The translations under genes were made by a program, and so were the position numbers. 39,065 bases of DNA from CAYXXZ01 sp964469165 (GTDB lineage: Bacteria; Pseudomonadota; Gammaproteobacteria; Pseudomonadales; Porticoccaceae), in contig CAYXXZ010000018.1 of assembly GCA_964469165.1 (NCBI GenBank), forward strand, positions 1 to 39,065, given 5' to 3'. The number at the start of each line of letters is the position of its first letter. Positions within the stretch are counted from its first letter, which is position 1. The notes under the pieces were generated by a model. The model was not told where the DNA came from and did not search any database. It saw only the letters and a list, made by a program, of their open reading frames with translations. This document shows, piece by piece, positions 30,445 through 39,065 of this stretch.

Positions 30445-32994
30445 ATGCAATCCACGATCACAACCAACAGCAGTAAGAACACCGCTCGCACAACCACCCT
30501 GGCGCTGGCTATTCATCTCGCCTGTGCTGGTCTGGCATACACCACCGCCACAGCGCTGCCCGCGCTCTGGTCCGGGCACGCCAACGCCCAGGGCGGCGCC
30601 GCCTCCCAGGCGCGGATCACCTTCAACATTCCACCCGGCCCCTTGTCCGACGGACTCAACCGTTTCGCCGAGCAGGCAGGGATTTACCTGAGTGGCAGCG
30701 GCACACTCACGGACAACAAAACCAGCGGGGGTTTGCAGGGAGAACACCACATCGACGAAGGGCTTCAGAGGCTATTGCAAGGTACAGGGCTGAGTTATCG
30801 CTTCAGCGATGGCAAAACGGTGACTCTTATCAAAGCCAACGATGGCCCAGTCACTCTGTCGACAGTGAAGGTAACGGATTCCGCGATGAATAGCGCCACA
30901 ACCGAAGGCACCGGCTCGTATGCGACGCGGGAAATCTCGTTCGGCAAGGGGCAATCGCTGCGCGAAATACCGCAATCGATCAGTGTGGTGACGCGGCAAC
31001 GGATCGAGGATCAGAACCTCACCGATCTGACGGAGGTGCTCGCGCAGATGACCGGTGTGACGATGCAGAACTCCAATTTCAGCGGAGCTTCTCTATTCTA
31101 TTCGAGAGGTTTCGAGGTCAATAGCTTCCAGTACGACGGTGGTGCTCCGACGCCGGGGACACAGGGCTATTTGCGAGGGTTTGCAGGGGGACTCGACATG
31201 GCCATGTACGACCACGTGGAAGTATTGCGCGGCGCCGACGGTCTTTTTTCCGGTGCGGGCGAGCCCGGCGGCGTCGTGAATCTCGTGAGAAAGCGTCCGT
31301 TGTCCGAAGCCGCGCTGCGGTTTTCGGCCACGGCTGCACGCTGGGACGATTACCGCATCGAGGCGGATGTCAGCCGCCCGCTCGCATTCGAAGGCAAACT
31401 GCGCGGCCGCTTGGTGGGGACGTATCGCGACCGCGAGTATTTCTTCGACACGGCCGACATGCGCACGGCGATGATCTACGGTGTCGTCGAAGCGGACCTC
31501 GCTCCGGAAACGGTGCTGACCGTGGGCGGCAGTCACCAGAGCAACCGGAGTGTCGCGGGGTACAACGGGCTGCCGCGCTATTCCAACGGCGATGACATTG
31601 GCTTGCCTCGCAGCCGTTCGTTTATCGCGGACTGGAACGATATCGACAACCCGGTCACCCAGGTCTTCGCCACGCTCGATCATCGGATCAGTCAGGACTG
31701 GAACCTGAAGTTCAATGCCATGTATTCGGACATTGTCCTGGACGTCAAGACGGCTGCCGTGAGCGGGGCGGTGGATCCCGATACTCTGCAGGGGGCACGG
31801 TGGATCGCGTTCTACGTCGAGAACGATGGAATGCGACGTGCTGTCGATGCGACACTGACGGGATCGTTCGACGCGTTCGGACGCACGCACAAGGTTCGGT
31901 TGGGTGCCGACCACAGCGAGTCTGAGTTCACACTGCTATACGGGACAGAGTTTGGCACGTCCCTCGGCACACCGCCGCTTGATGTATTCAATCCCGTTGC
32001 ACCGGATGAGCCCCCGGCGCCGGCGCTGGATCATGCTTACGATCCCATGCGGCATCGTCAGGACGGTGTCTTCGGATCGCTGCAGTTGCGGCTATCGACC
32101 CCCTTGGCGCTGATCTTGGGGGGGCGCTACAGCCGCTATGAATATGTGCTGGGCTCCGAGGGCGTATGGGGCGATTCGGTCACGCGCTACGAGGACGACG
32201 GTGTTTTCATCCCCTACGGGGCGCTGCTGTACGACATCAGCGAGCAATGGTCCGCCTACGGCAGCGTGTCTGAAACCTACGTCTCTCAGGCCAGCAGCCT
32301 CGAAGGGCCGCTGCCGGGATCGCCGCTCGACCCGATCACCGGCCGCAACTACGAAATCGGCCTGAAAGGCGAACTGTGGGAGGGGCGTCTGAATGCGACC
32401 TTCGCGCTATACCGCATCGAACGGGAGGGGCAGGCCGTACGCGACCCAGACTATCCGAGCACGCCGGGCGAACTGGGCAGCAATTGCTGCTGGTTGGCAT
32501 TGGGCGAGCAGACCAGCCAGGGCATGGACACCGAGATCAATGGCGAGCTGCTGCCAGGCTGGCAGTTGTTCGCCGGCTATACCTACAACAATAACGAAGA
32601 CAAACAGGCGGCCACCGGCCGCTTCAGCACCATCACACCCAAGCACCTGTTCAAGCTGTTCACCACGTATCGGCTACCGGACACGTGGTCGAAATGGAAG
32701 GTCGGCGGCGGTATCACCGCGCAAAGTTCGCAGTTTAACCGCGGCACAGCGAGTACTTACAACGAAGTCAGCGGAACCTGGACCGGCCCCTCGGTTCCCT
32801 ACGAGTTCACTCGGGGCGGCTACGCGATCTGGAGTCTGCACGGCGAATACCAGATTGATTCACATTGGTCCGCTACGCTCAACATCAACAACCTCTTCGA
32901 CAAGACCTATTACCAGACCGTCGGTTCAACGAGGTCTGGAAACTATTACGGTGAGCCGTTGAACTGGACACTGACGCTGCGAGGGAAATTCTGA
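30445..32994 (+). CDS. Module 4 TonB-dependent siderophore receptor with STN domain
   Basis: An 849-residue outer-membrane receptor/transducer. Long signal peptide (about 1-49, ending GHANAQ), STN domain (about 58-130, FNIPPGPLSDGLNRFAEQAG), TonB-box-like TLSTVKV (about 137), plug (LREIPQSISVVTRQRIEDQN; DHVEVLRGADGLFSGAGEPG) and a barrel ending in LTLRGKF. Plug motif and C-terminus group it with receptor 2 rather than with receptors 1 and 3. An adjacent cysteine pair (SNCCWLAL) sits in a probable extracellular loop. A GAGGGAG ribosome site precedes the ATG. Its own FecR is broken, so STN-based signalling may have no partner. Confidence 0.93.
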   Translation: MQSTITTNSSKNTARTTTLALAIHLACAGLAYTTATALPALWSGHANAQGGAASQARITFNIPPGPLSDGLNRFAEQAGIYLSGSGTLTDNKTSGGLQGEHHIDEGLQRLLQGTGLSYRFSDGKTVTLIKANDGPVTLSTVKVTDSAMNSATTEGTGSYATREISFGKGQSLREIPQSISVVTRQRIEDQNLTDLTEVLAQMTGVTMQNSNFSGASLFYSRGFEVNSFQYDGGAPTPGTQGYLRGFAGGLDMAMYDHVEVLRGADGLFSGAGEPGGVVNLVRKRPLSEAALRFSATAARWDDYRIEADVSRPLAFEGKLRGRLVGTYRDREYFFDTADMRTAMIYGVVEADLAPETVLTVGGSHQSNRSVAGYNGLPRYSNGDDIGLPRSRSFIADWNDIDNPVTQVFATLDHRISQDWNLKFNAMYSDIVLDVKTAAVSGAVDPDTLQGARWIAFYVENDGMRRAVDATLTGSFDAFGRTHKVRLGADHSESEFTLLYGTEFGTSLGTPPLDVFNPVAPDEPPAPALDHAYDPMRHRQDGVFGSLQLRLSTPLALILGGRYSRYEYVLGSEGVWGDSVTRYEDDGVFIPYGALLYDISEQWSAYGSVSETYVSQASSLEGPLPGSPLDPITGRNYEIGLKGELWEGRLNATFALYRIEREGQAVRDPDYPSTPGELGSNCCWLALGEQTSQGMDTEINGELLPGWQLFAGYTYNNNEDKQAATGRFSTITPKHLFKLFTTYRLPDTWSKWKVGGGITAQSSQFNRGTASTYNEVSGTWTGPSVPYEFTRGGYAIWSLHGEYQIDSHWSATLNINNLFDKTYYQTVGSTRSGNYYGEPLNWTLTLRGKF

Positions 32995-33038
32995 AGCCAT
33001 CATGGAATCGGAATCGGGAAACAGTAGCTACATAAGTC

Positions 33039-33092
33039 AGATCGGGGTCGGAGTACCAATCGCGTAGAGAGTTGTTACTCCGACCCTGATCT
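33039..33092. repeat. REP-like inverted repeat
   Basis: AGATCGGGGTCGGAGTA (33039-33055) and TACTCCGACCCTGATCT (33076-33092) pair in 16 of 17 positions around a 20-base loop. The phrase resembles REP palindromes linked to REP-associated tyrosine transposases (RAYT); no such gene is in this window. A degraded related phrase (GAGATCAGAGTCAGAAC) lies at about 22078-22094. Confidence 0.7.
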
Positions 33093-33176
33093 CTCGAAAA
33101 ACTCGGCGGGCTGACCTGCTGCAACATCTATGGTAACCCCTGCAGTGCGACGGTGACGCTCAAGGGCAGCTTCTGA
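33093..33176 (+). pseudogene. TonB-dependent receptor C-terminal scrap
   Basis: The plus strand reads LGGLTCCNIYGNPCSATVTL then KGSF and a TGA at 33174-33176. This matches the last strand of siderophore receptors in this window (receptor 2, NIYGEPRNFTLALRGRW; receptor 4, NYYGEPLNWTLTLRGKF). Only about 27 codons remain and they begin directly after the right arm of the REP-like repeat, so an element insertion or a recombination at that point probably removed the rest. Confidence 0.65.
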
Positions 33177-33203
33177 TTTGAATGATGCTTGCAGGAGAGA
33201 TTG

Positions 33204-33269
33204 TGGGAGCGGCCTTGGCCGCGAAGTTTTTTTCACTGCCAACCCTGTTCGCGGCCAAGGTCGCTTCCA
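33204..33269. repeat. Pseudomonas-type REP inverted repeat
   Basis: TGGGAGCGGCCTTGGCCGCGAA (33204-33225 in two blocks of the same arm) pairs with 33248-33269 in 20 of 22 positions. The GAGCGGCCTTGGCCGCGAA phrase is typical of Pseudomonas REP elements. It lies between the convergent receptor 4 region and the RND genes and may end transcription of both. Confidence 0.85.
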
Positions 33270-33294
33270 CTCGCCGCATGGCGGCAGGATAGGC

Positions 33295-36200
33295 TCAGTT
33301 CACCTCCGGCGCAGCGAAACGGCTCGCCAACCGCTGCCGCAGGCTTTCCATGTACAGATAAATCACCGGCGTGCTGTACAACGTCAGCAACTGACTCACG
33401 GCGAGACCGCCGACGATGGCGAGCCCCAGCGGGCGGCGCATTTCCGCGCCTTCGCCGAAGCCGAGCACCAGCGGCATGGCGCCGAGCAGGCCCGCCAGGT
33501 TGGTCATCAGGATGGGACGCAGACGCAGCAAGGCGGCGCGGTGGATGGCTTCGCGCGGGGCGAGGCCGTCGCGGCGCTGCGCCTCGATGGCGAAGTCGAT
33601 CATCAGGATGGCGTTTTTCATCACCACGCCGATCAACAGAAACAGTCCCAGCAGCGCCATGAAACTGAACGCCGTGCCGCTCAACTTGAGCGCCAGCAGC
33701 GCGCCCAGGCCAGCGGGGGGCAGCGTCGAGAGAATCGTCAACGGATGCAGCGTACTCTCGTAAAGAATGCCCAGCACCAGGTATACAGCGATCAGCACCC
33801 ACAGGAACACCCAGGGCTGGCTGATACCGGATGCCATGCTGGCGCTCGACACATCCGGCGCCAGGTGGACGCTGGTAGGCAACATCAGTGCATCGATCAT
33901 GCTATCGATAGCCTCTTGCGCCTGCAGTGGCGTGATGCCGGGCGCCAATCCATAGCCGATGGATGTCGCGGCAAATTGACCACTGTGACGCACCCGATCG
34001 TTGCTCATGCCGTATTGCCAGGTGGCAAAGGCCGACAGGGGTACGCGCTGACCGTCACCGCCCAGCACGTCGATACGGCCCAGCACGGAAGGGTCCGCCG
34101 TGTAGCGCGGGTCCAGTTCCATCACCACACGGTATTGATTCATCTCATCGTAGAGGGTCGCCACCTGCCTCTGGGAAAACGAGTTGTTGAGCACAGTGGC
34201 CACGGTGTCCATGTCGATGCCGAGGCGCTGTGCCGCTTCGCGGTCGATATCGAGCACCATCTGACGCGCCTCGTCGCCGCCGACCCGCGACACGTCCACC
34301 AGCTCAGGCAAGGTCTGCATCGCTTCGGAAATGCGCCTCGACCAGGTCTTGAGTTCCGCGAGGGAATCGGAGCGCAGCACGACTTCGTGCTCGTTGTTGC
34401 GAAACGGGGACGAAAGCTGGATGTCCTGCTTTACCGACAGAAACAGATTGGCGCCTGCAACTTTGGGGGCATTGGCGCGCAGGCGGTCGACCACTTCCTG
34501 CGCTGCAACCCGGCGCTCCGCCAGCGGCTTGAGGCCTATGGTCAGCTCCGCATTGGTCAAACCGGAACGCCCGCCGCTGGTGCCGACGAGGTCCGCCACC
34601 GCAGGGTCGGAGAGGATATAGCGACGAAACTCCTCGATTTTCGGTTTCATCACCTGATAGGAAAAGCCGTCATCACCGCGCACGAAGCCCGACAGCTGGC
34701 CCGTGTCCTGCGCCGGCAGGATTTCCTTGGGGATCGCCACGTAAAGGTAGACGTTCAATCCCACCAGCAGCCCGAAGCCCAACAGTGTCACCAGGCGGTG
34801 GCGCAGCGCCCAGTGGAGACTGACGCCATAGGCGTCGCGCAGTCTCGCGAAAAAACCGCGCCGGGACTCTCTCCTGCCCTTGCCGCGCAACAGGCGCCCG
34901 CACAGGGCGGGTGTGAGCGTCAGGGAAGCGAGCAGGGAAATCAGCATCGCCGCCACCAGGGTGATGGAAAACTCCCTGAACAGGCGCTCGATGACACCGC
35001 CCATGAAGAGAATGGAAACGAACACCACCACCAGAGCGAGGTTCATCGCCAGCAACGTGAAGCCGATTTCACCCGCGCCCTTGAGTGCGGCTTCGCGGGG
35101 CGCAAGGCCCATTTCGAGATGACGCTCGATGTTTTCCAGCACCACGATGGCATCGTCCACCACCAGCCCCGCGGCGACGATCAGCGCCATCAGCGACAGG
35201 TTGTTGAGCGAAAACCCCTGCAGCAACATGATCACCAGGCTGCCTACCAATGCCACGGGGATCACCGCCGTGGGAATCAGCGCCACGCGCGCGCTGCCGA
35301 GAAAACCCCACACCACCAGCACCACCAGCGCCACCGAGACCAACAGTGTGATCTGCGCTTCCTTCAGCGTTGCGCGAATGACGGGTGAGCGGTCGGTGAC
35401 CACGGTGAGTTCACTGCCGGGCGGCGCGAGCGCCTTCAGAAACGGCAGCTCTTCGTGAATGGCGTCGATGGTGGCGACGATATTGGCGCCCGATTGGCGG
35501 TTGACCATCAGCATCACCGCCTGTTTGTCGTTGTGAAAACCACTCGCGTAGCGGTCTTCCACCGAATCGCTGACCTCGGCCACGTCGCCCAGACGCACCA
35601 GCGCCCCTTCACGGTAGCGCACCGCCAGTTCCCGGTAATCGGCGGCGCTGCGCAGCGGCTCACTGGTATGCACCTGCCAGCGCCTGGCGCCCTCATCGCT
35701 CACCCCGAGAGGCAGCGGCGCATTGGCCCGGTTGATGGCGGTGCGCACGTCGTCGAGGGCGATGCCCTTGTGCAGCAGCGCGCCGGCATCCAGTTGAACC
35801 CGCACTGCCGGCAGCGACGAGCCGCTCACCGTCACCTCCCCGACACCGGCAACCTGCGCCAGTTTCTGGGCCAGCACCGTGGATGCCGCATCGTAGAGAA
35901 CGCTGGGCGCCAGGCTCGCGGAACTCAGCGCCAGCACCATGATCGGCGCCTGCGAGGGATCGACCTTGCGGTACTGGGGATTGCCGGGCATGCCGGAGGG
36001 CAATTGACCGCGCACCGCGTTGATGGCGGCCTGTACTTCCCGTGCCGCCTCATCGATGTTGCGCCCCAGCTCAAACTGAAGAACGACTTCCGTCGAGCCC
36101 TGATTGCTGGAGGAAAAGATTTGTGACACGCCGGCGATGGCGCCCAGGGAACGTTCGAGCGGTGTCGCCACGGTAGTGGCCATGCTTTCCGGACTTGCGC

Positions 36201-36357
36201 CCGGCAGGCTCGCACTGACCACGATCACGGGAAAATCCACCTGCGGCAGCGGCGCCACCGGCAGCAGGCGAGCGGCGAGCAGCCCGCACATCAGCAGCGC
36301 CGCGGCCAGCAGGCAGGCGGCGACGGGCCGATCGATGAAAAGGCGCGCCGGGTTCAC
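33295..36357 (-). CDS. mdtC: RND efflux permease, MdtC/MuxC type
   Basis: A 1020-residue inner-membrane RND (HAE-1 class) proton antiporter subunit. Twelve helices and two large periplasmic domains are in the expected order: first helix with FIDRPVAACLLAAALLM, PLPQVDFPVIVVSASLPGAS, porter domain, then the TM4 proton-relay motif GLVVDDAIVVLENIERHLEM with adjacent aspartates, and the C-terminal helix set with GVVMKNAILMIDFAIEAQRR. Its ATG overlaps the stop of the upstream permease by four bases (ATGA). MdtB and MdtC form a heterotrimer with an MdtA adaptor, whose gene would lie beyond the window end. Known substrates in E. coli include bile salts and novobiocin; MdtABC-OpmB helps pyoverdine secretion in P. 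putida. The substrate here is open. Confidence 0.9.
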   Translation of the reverse strand: MNPARLFIDRPVAACLLAAALLMCGLLAARLLPVAPLPQVDFPVIVVSASLPGASPESMATTVATPLERSLGAIAGVSQIFSSSNQGSTEVVLQFELGRNIDEAAREVQAAINAVRGQLPSGMPGNPQYRKVDPSQAPIMVLALSSASLAPSVLYDAASTVLAQKLAQVAGVGEVTVSGSSLPAVRVQLDAGALLHKGIALDDVRTAINRANAPLPLGVSDEGARRWQVHTSEPLRSAADYRELAVRYREGALVRLGDVAEVSDSVEDRYASGFHNDKQAVMLMVNRQSGANIVATIDAIHEELPFLKALAPPGSELTVVTDRSPVIRATLKEAQITLLVSVALVVLVVWGFLGSARVALIPTAVIPVALVGSLVIMLLQGFSLNNLSLMALIVAAGLVVDDAIVVLENIERHLEMGLAPREAALKGAGEIGFTLLAMNLALVVVFVSILFMGGVIERLFREFSITLVAAMLISLLASLTLTPALCGRLLRGKGRRESRRGFFARLRDAYGVSLHWALRHRLVTLLGFGLLVGLNVYLYVAIPKEILPAQDTGQLSGFVRGDDGFSYQVMKPKIEEFRRYILSDPAVADLVGTSGGRSGLTNAELTIGLKPLAERRVAAQEVVDRLRANAPKVAGANLFLSVKQDIQLSSPFRNNEHEVVLRSDSLAELKTWSRRISEAMQTLPELVDVSRVGGDEARQMVLDIDREAAQRLGIDMDTVATVLNNSFSQRQVATLYDEMNQYRVVMELDPRYTADPSVLGRIDVLGGDGQRVPLSAFATWQYGMSNDRVRHSGQFAATSIGYGLAPGITPLQAQEAIDSMIDALMLPTSVHLAPDVSSASMASGISQPWVFLWVLIAVYLVLGILYESTLHPLTILSTLPPAGLGALLALKLSGTAFSFMALLGLFLLIGVVMKNAILMIDFAIEAQRRDGLAPREAIHRAALLRLRPILMTNLAGLLGAMPLVLGFGEGAEMRRPLGLAIVGGLAVSQLLTLYSTPVIYLYMESLRQRLASRFAAPEVN

Positions 36358-39065
36358 TGCGCCGCCGTTGCCCTGTCCGTCGCCCGACCCCGACGACGCC
36401 CCAGGCGGTCGAAGAACAGGTATACCACTGGCGTGGTGAACAGGGTCAGTAGTTGACTGGCAATCAGGCCGCCCACCATCACCAGCCCCAGCGGCTGGCG
36501 CAACTCGGCGCCGGAGCCTTGCGCCAGCATCAGCGGCAGGGCGCCGAACAGCGCTGCCAGAGTAGTCATGAGAATGGGCCTGAAGCGCAACAGCGCCGCA
36601 TGATAGATGGCGTCGCGCGGTGACATGCCCTGATTGCGCTGTGCGTCGAGGGCAAAATCCACCATCATGATGCCATTTTTCTTCACCAGCCCGATCAGCA
36701 ATACCACGCCGATCACCGCGATCAGATCGAGCGGTCGCCCGGTGACCAGCAACGCCAGCAGCGCGCCCACCGCTGCGGATGGCAGCGTGGAGAGAATGGT
36801 GACGGGATGAATGGCGCTTTCATAAAGCACACCCAATACCACATACATGGTCAGCACCGCCGCCAACATCAGCCACAGGGTGTTGGCGAGCGACTCGCGG
36901 AACGCTTCCGCCGCGCCCTGAAAACGGCTTTCGATGGCGCGCGGCAGGTCGAGTTCCCGCTGCACGCCCTCGATGGCCGCGACCGCATCGCCGAGTGCCA
37001 CGCCATCGGCAAGGTTGAAGGAAATCGTTGTTGCCGGAAACTGGCCCTGGTGGTTGATCAACAACGGCGCCTGGCGCTCCACTACCCTGGCAAGGCTGGC
37101 GAGCGGCACCTGACCACCCGCACCATTGGCAACATACAGGTTGCGCAACAGGTCGGTGCCGCTGGCAAAGCGCGGGTCGACTTCCAGCACCACCCGGTAC
37201 TGACTGGCCTGGGTGAAGAGCGTGGCGATCTGGCGCTGACCGAAGGCGTTGCGCAGGGTTTCCGAGATCGCCGCGACACTGACATCCAGGCGCGCCGCCA
37301 TGTCCCTGTCGATCTCCACGTGCGCCTGAAGACCCATCTGCTGCAGGTCGGACGCCACGTCGGCCAGTTCGGGGCGCTCGTTCAGGGCCGCGAGCAGCCG
37401 CGGCACCCACTCGACCAGCAGCTCGCTTTCCGGGCTCGTCAGCGTGAACTGGTATTGGGTGCGGCTCACCCTGTCTTCGATGCTCAATTCCTGCACCGGC
37501 TGGAACCAGGCGGTGATACCTTCCACTTCCGCACCCTGGCGCCGCAGGCGCTCCATTACCGCGAACACCCGCTCGTCGCGCTCGCCATGGGGATGGAGGT
37601 TGATGTACATGCGACCGCTGTTGAGCGAACTGTTGGTGCCGTCCACGCCGATGAACGACGACAGGCTCGCCACCGCGGGATCATCCATGAAGCGGTTAGC
37701 CAGCGCCTGCTGGCGCTCGGCCATGGCGGCGAAGGACACGCTTGCCGGCGCCTCGGTGATGACCTGGATGACGCCGCTGTCCTGAACCGGAAAAAAGTCC
37801 TTCTTTACCGCCAGGTAGAGCACCCCGGTGAGCGCGATGGTGGCGACCATCACCAACAGCGTCGCGCCCTGACGATCCATTACCCAGTGCAGTGCGCGAC
37901 CGTAATATTCGATGACACGCGCCAATCCCCCGACCCGTCCAATGTGCTGCGCTGGCACAGCCGGTGCGCGCAGCATCCGGGCACTCATCATCGGCGTCAG
38001 GGTCAGGGATACCACCAGGGAGATGGCGATGGCCATCGCCAATGTCAGCGCGAACTCGTGGAACAGGCGCCCCACCACGCCGCCCATGAACAACAGGGGA
38101 ATGAGCACCGCGATCAATGAAAAAGTGAGCGACACCAGGGTAAAGCCGATTTCGGCCGCACCCTTGAGGGCAGCTTCCAGCGGCGAAGCGCCCTGCTCGC
38201 GGTGGCGCGCAATGTTTTCAAGCATCACGATGGCGTCGTCCACCACGAAACCGGTGGCGATGGTCAAGGCCATCAACGTCAGGTTATTGATGGAAAAACC
38301 CGCCAGATACATGAAACCAAAGGTGCCCACCAGCGACAGCGGCACGGCGACGCTGGGAATCAGCGTGGCGGGCACACTGCGCAGAAATGCAAAGGTCACC
38401 AGCACCACCAGCACGGTGGCGAACACCAGTTCCTTCTGTACGTCGCGCACCGAGGCGCGGATGCTGTGGGTGCGGTCCACCAGCACCGCCACTTCGACCG
38501 CGGCGGGCAGGGTCGCGGTCAACTGCGGCAACAGTTCGCGCACCCGGTCGGCGACATCGATGACATTAGCGCCGGGCTGGCGCTGCACATTGAGCAGCAC
38601 CGCCTGCTGCGTACCCGACCAGGCCGCGAGGAAACGGTCTTCCGGGCCGTCCACGATGCTGGCCACATCCCCCAGGCGCAGCGGCGCGCCGTCCTGCCAG
38701 GCGATGATCAATTCGCGGTAATCCGCCACGTCGCGGATCTGGTCATTGGCGTCGAGAATGGTGGTGCGGTGAGGGCCGTCGAAACTGCCCTTGGGCTGGT
38801 TGACGTTGGTGGCGGCCACTGCCGCGCGAACGTCTTCCATGCTGAGGCCGTGCGCGGCGAGCGCGGCGGGATTGACGCGCACCCGCAACGCCGGGCGCTG
38901 GCCGCCCGCCAGGCTCACCATGCCGACACCGGGCAGCTGGGCGAGCTTCTGCGCCATGCGGGTGTCGACCAGGTCGTGAACCTGGGGCAGAGGCAGCGTG
39001 CTCGAGGTCACGGCCAGGGTGAGGATGGGCGCATCCGCAGGGTTGACCTTGCGGTAGATCGGCGG
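36354..39065 (-). CDS. mdtB: RND efflux permease, MdtB/MuxB type, 5' end cut by window
   Basis: The frame is open from base 39065, so the first 120 or so residues lie outside. The visible 903 residues start PPIYRKVNPADAPILTLAVT, which is porter-domain sequence following the first helix. TM4 carries GFVVDDAIVMLENIARHREQ with the paired aspartates; the C-terminal half has LIGLVKKNGIMMVDFALDAQ and GLVMVGGLIASQLLTLFTTP. It should be the heterotrimer partner of the MdtC-like subunit, with which it overlaps by four bases. Adaptor (mdtA) would be expected immediately upstream, beyond the window. Both subunits have intact proton-relay residues, consistent with a working pump. Confidence 0.9.
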   Translation of the reverse strand, partial: PPIYRKVNPADAPILTLAVTSSTLPLPQVHDLVDTRMAQKLAQLPGVGMVSLAGGQRPALRVRVNPAALAAHGLSMEDVRAAVAATNVNQPKGSFDGPHRTTILDANDQIRDVADYRELIIAWQDGAPLRLGDVASIVDGPEDRFLAAWSGTQQAVLLNVQRQPGANVIDVADRVRELLPQLTATLPAAVEVAVLVDRTHSIRASVRDVQKELVFATVLVVLVTFAFLRSVPATLIPSVAVPLSLVGTFGFMYLAGFSINNLTLMALTIATGFVVDDAIVMLENIARHREQGASPLEAALKGAAEIGFTLVSLTFSLIAVLIPLLFMGGVVGRLFHEFALTLAMAIAISLVVSLTLTPMMSARMLRAPAVPAQHIGRVGGLARVIEYYGRALHWVMDRQGATLLVMVATIALTGVLYLAVKKDFFPVQDSGVIQVITEAPASVSFAAMAERQQALANRFMDDPAVASLSSFIGVDGTNSSLNSGRMYINLHPHGERDERVFAVMERLRRQGAEVEGITAWFQPVQELSIEDRVSRTQYQFTLTSPESELLVEWVPRLLAALNERPELADVASDLQQMGLQAHVEIDRDMAARLDVSVAAISETLRNAFGQRQIATLFTQASQYRVVLEVDPRFASGTDLLRNLYVANGAGGQVPLASLARVVERQAPLLINHQGQFPATTISFNLADGVALGDAVAAIEGVQRELDLPRAIESRFQGAAEAFRESLANTLWLMLAAVLTMYVVLGVLYESAIHPVTILSTLPSAAVGALLALLVTGRPLDLIAVIGVVLLIGLVKKNGIMMVDFALDAQRNQGMSPRDAIYHAALLRFRPILMTTLAALFGALPLMLAQGSGAELRQPLGLVMVGGLIASQLLTLFTTPVVYLFFDRLGRRRGRATDRATAAQ

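Noticed and set aside
33178..35388. Long plus-strand open frame of 736 codons, rich in His and Gln
   Set aside because: It lies antisense to the mdtC-like gene, whose domains and motifs are unambiguous. Composition is that of a GC-rich shadow frame.
36807..38120. Plus-strand open frame of 437 codons over the mdtB-like gene
   Set aside because: Antisense to a clear RND permease; shadow frame.

Overview
The window looks like a chromosomal segment of a high-GC gammaproteobacterium, probably in or near the order Pseudomonadales. This is inferred from purT, a Fpr-type ferredoxin-NADP reductase, an MdtB/MdtC exporter pair and Pseudomonas-like REP palindromes. Genus cannot be fixed from sequence alone. 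No tRNA, rRNA, CRISPR array, intact transposase or phage gene was seen.

Left part (1-7.5 kb): the 5' two thirds of purT (minus strand); a decayed type I restriction-modification locus (an intact AlbA_2/Schlafen-type ATP-binding gene between relics that resemble HsdR/HsdS and HsdM pieces); an apparent minus-strand operon hipB-hipA-DUF2905-DUF924; a very AT-rich, inverted-repeat-bounded intergenic island; an NlpC/P60 lipoprotein; and a divergent EamA/DMT permease.

Central part (7.5-33 kb): a dense iron/siderophore uptake region. A Fur-boxed tonB-exbB-exbD operon is followed by four FecI-type sigma / FecR / TonB-dependent-receptor modules. Module 1 is on the minus strand (14058 down to 9985). 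Modules 2, 3 and 4 are on the plus strand, starting near 16.05, 24.68 and 29.07 kb. A fifth module survives only as a scar: an ECF sigma N-terminus joined to a receptor C-terminus behind a Fur box. A further receptor C-terminal scrap lies at 33.1 kb. Each sigma gene has a Fur-box-like sequence upstream. Each receptor starts with a signal peptide and an STN signalling domain, so the expected circuit is: iron starvation relieves Fur repression of sigma and fecR; the loaded receptor signals through its STN domain to FecR; sigma then transcribes the receptor gene; TonB-ExbBD powers uptake. Module 2 also carries a PepSY-TM protein and a small exported protein. Between modules lie fpr, a serpin lipoprotein and an unrecognised membrane protein. 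Module 4 has a broken fecR with the periplasmic sensor domain deleted.

Right part (33.3-39 kb): two overlapping RND transporter genes of the MdtB/MdtC type on the minus strand, the upstream one cut by the window end.

Most notable: the broken fecR of module 4, the mid-gene composition break in the module 2 receptor just after its STN domain, perfect or near-perfect hairpins between fecR and receptor in all three plus-strand modules, and a bacterial serpin with an intact inhibitory hinge. No siderophore biosynthesis gene is visible, so the locus may serve capture of foreign siderophores. That last point is inference. Motif alignments and GC counts here were made by hand.
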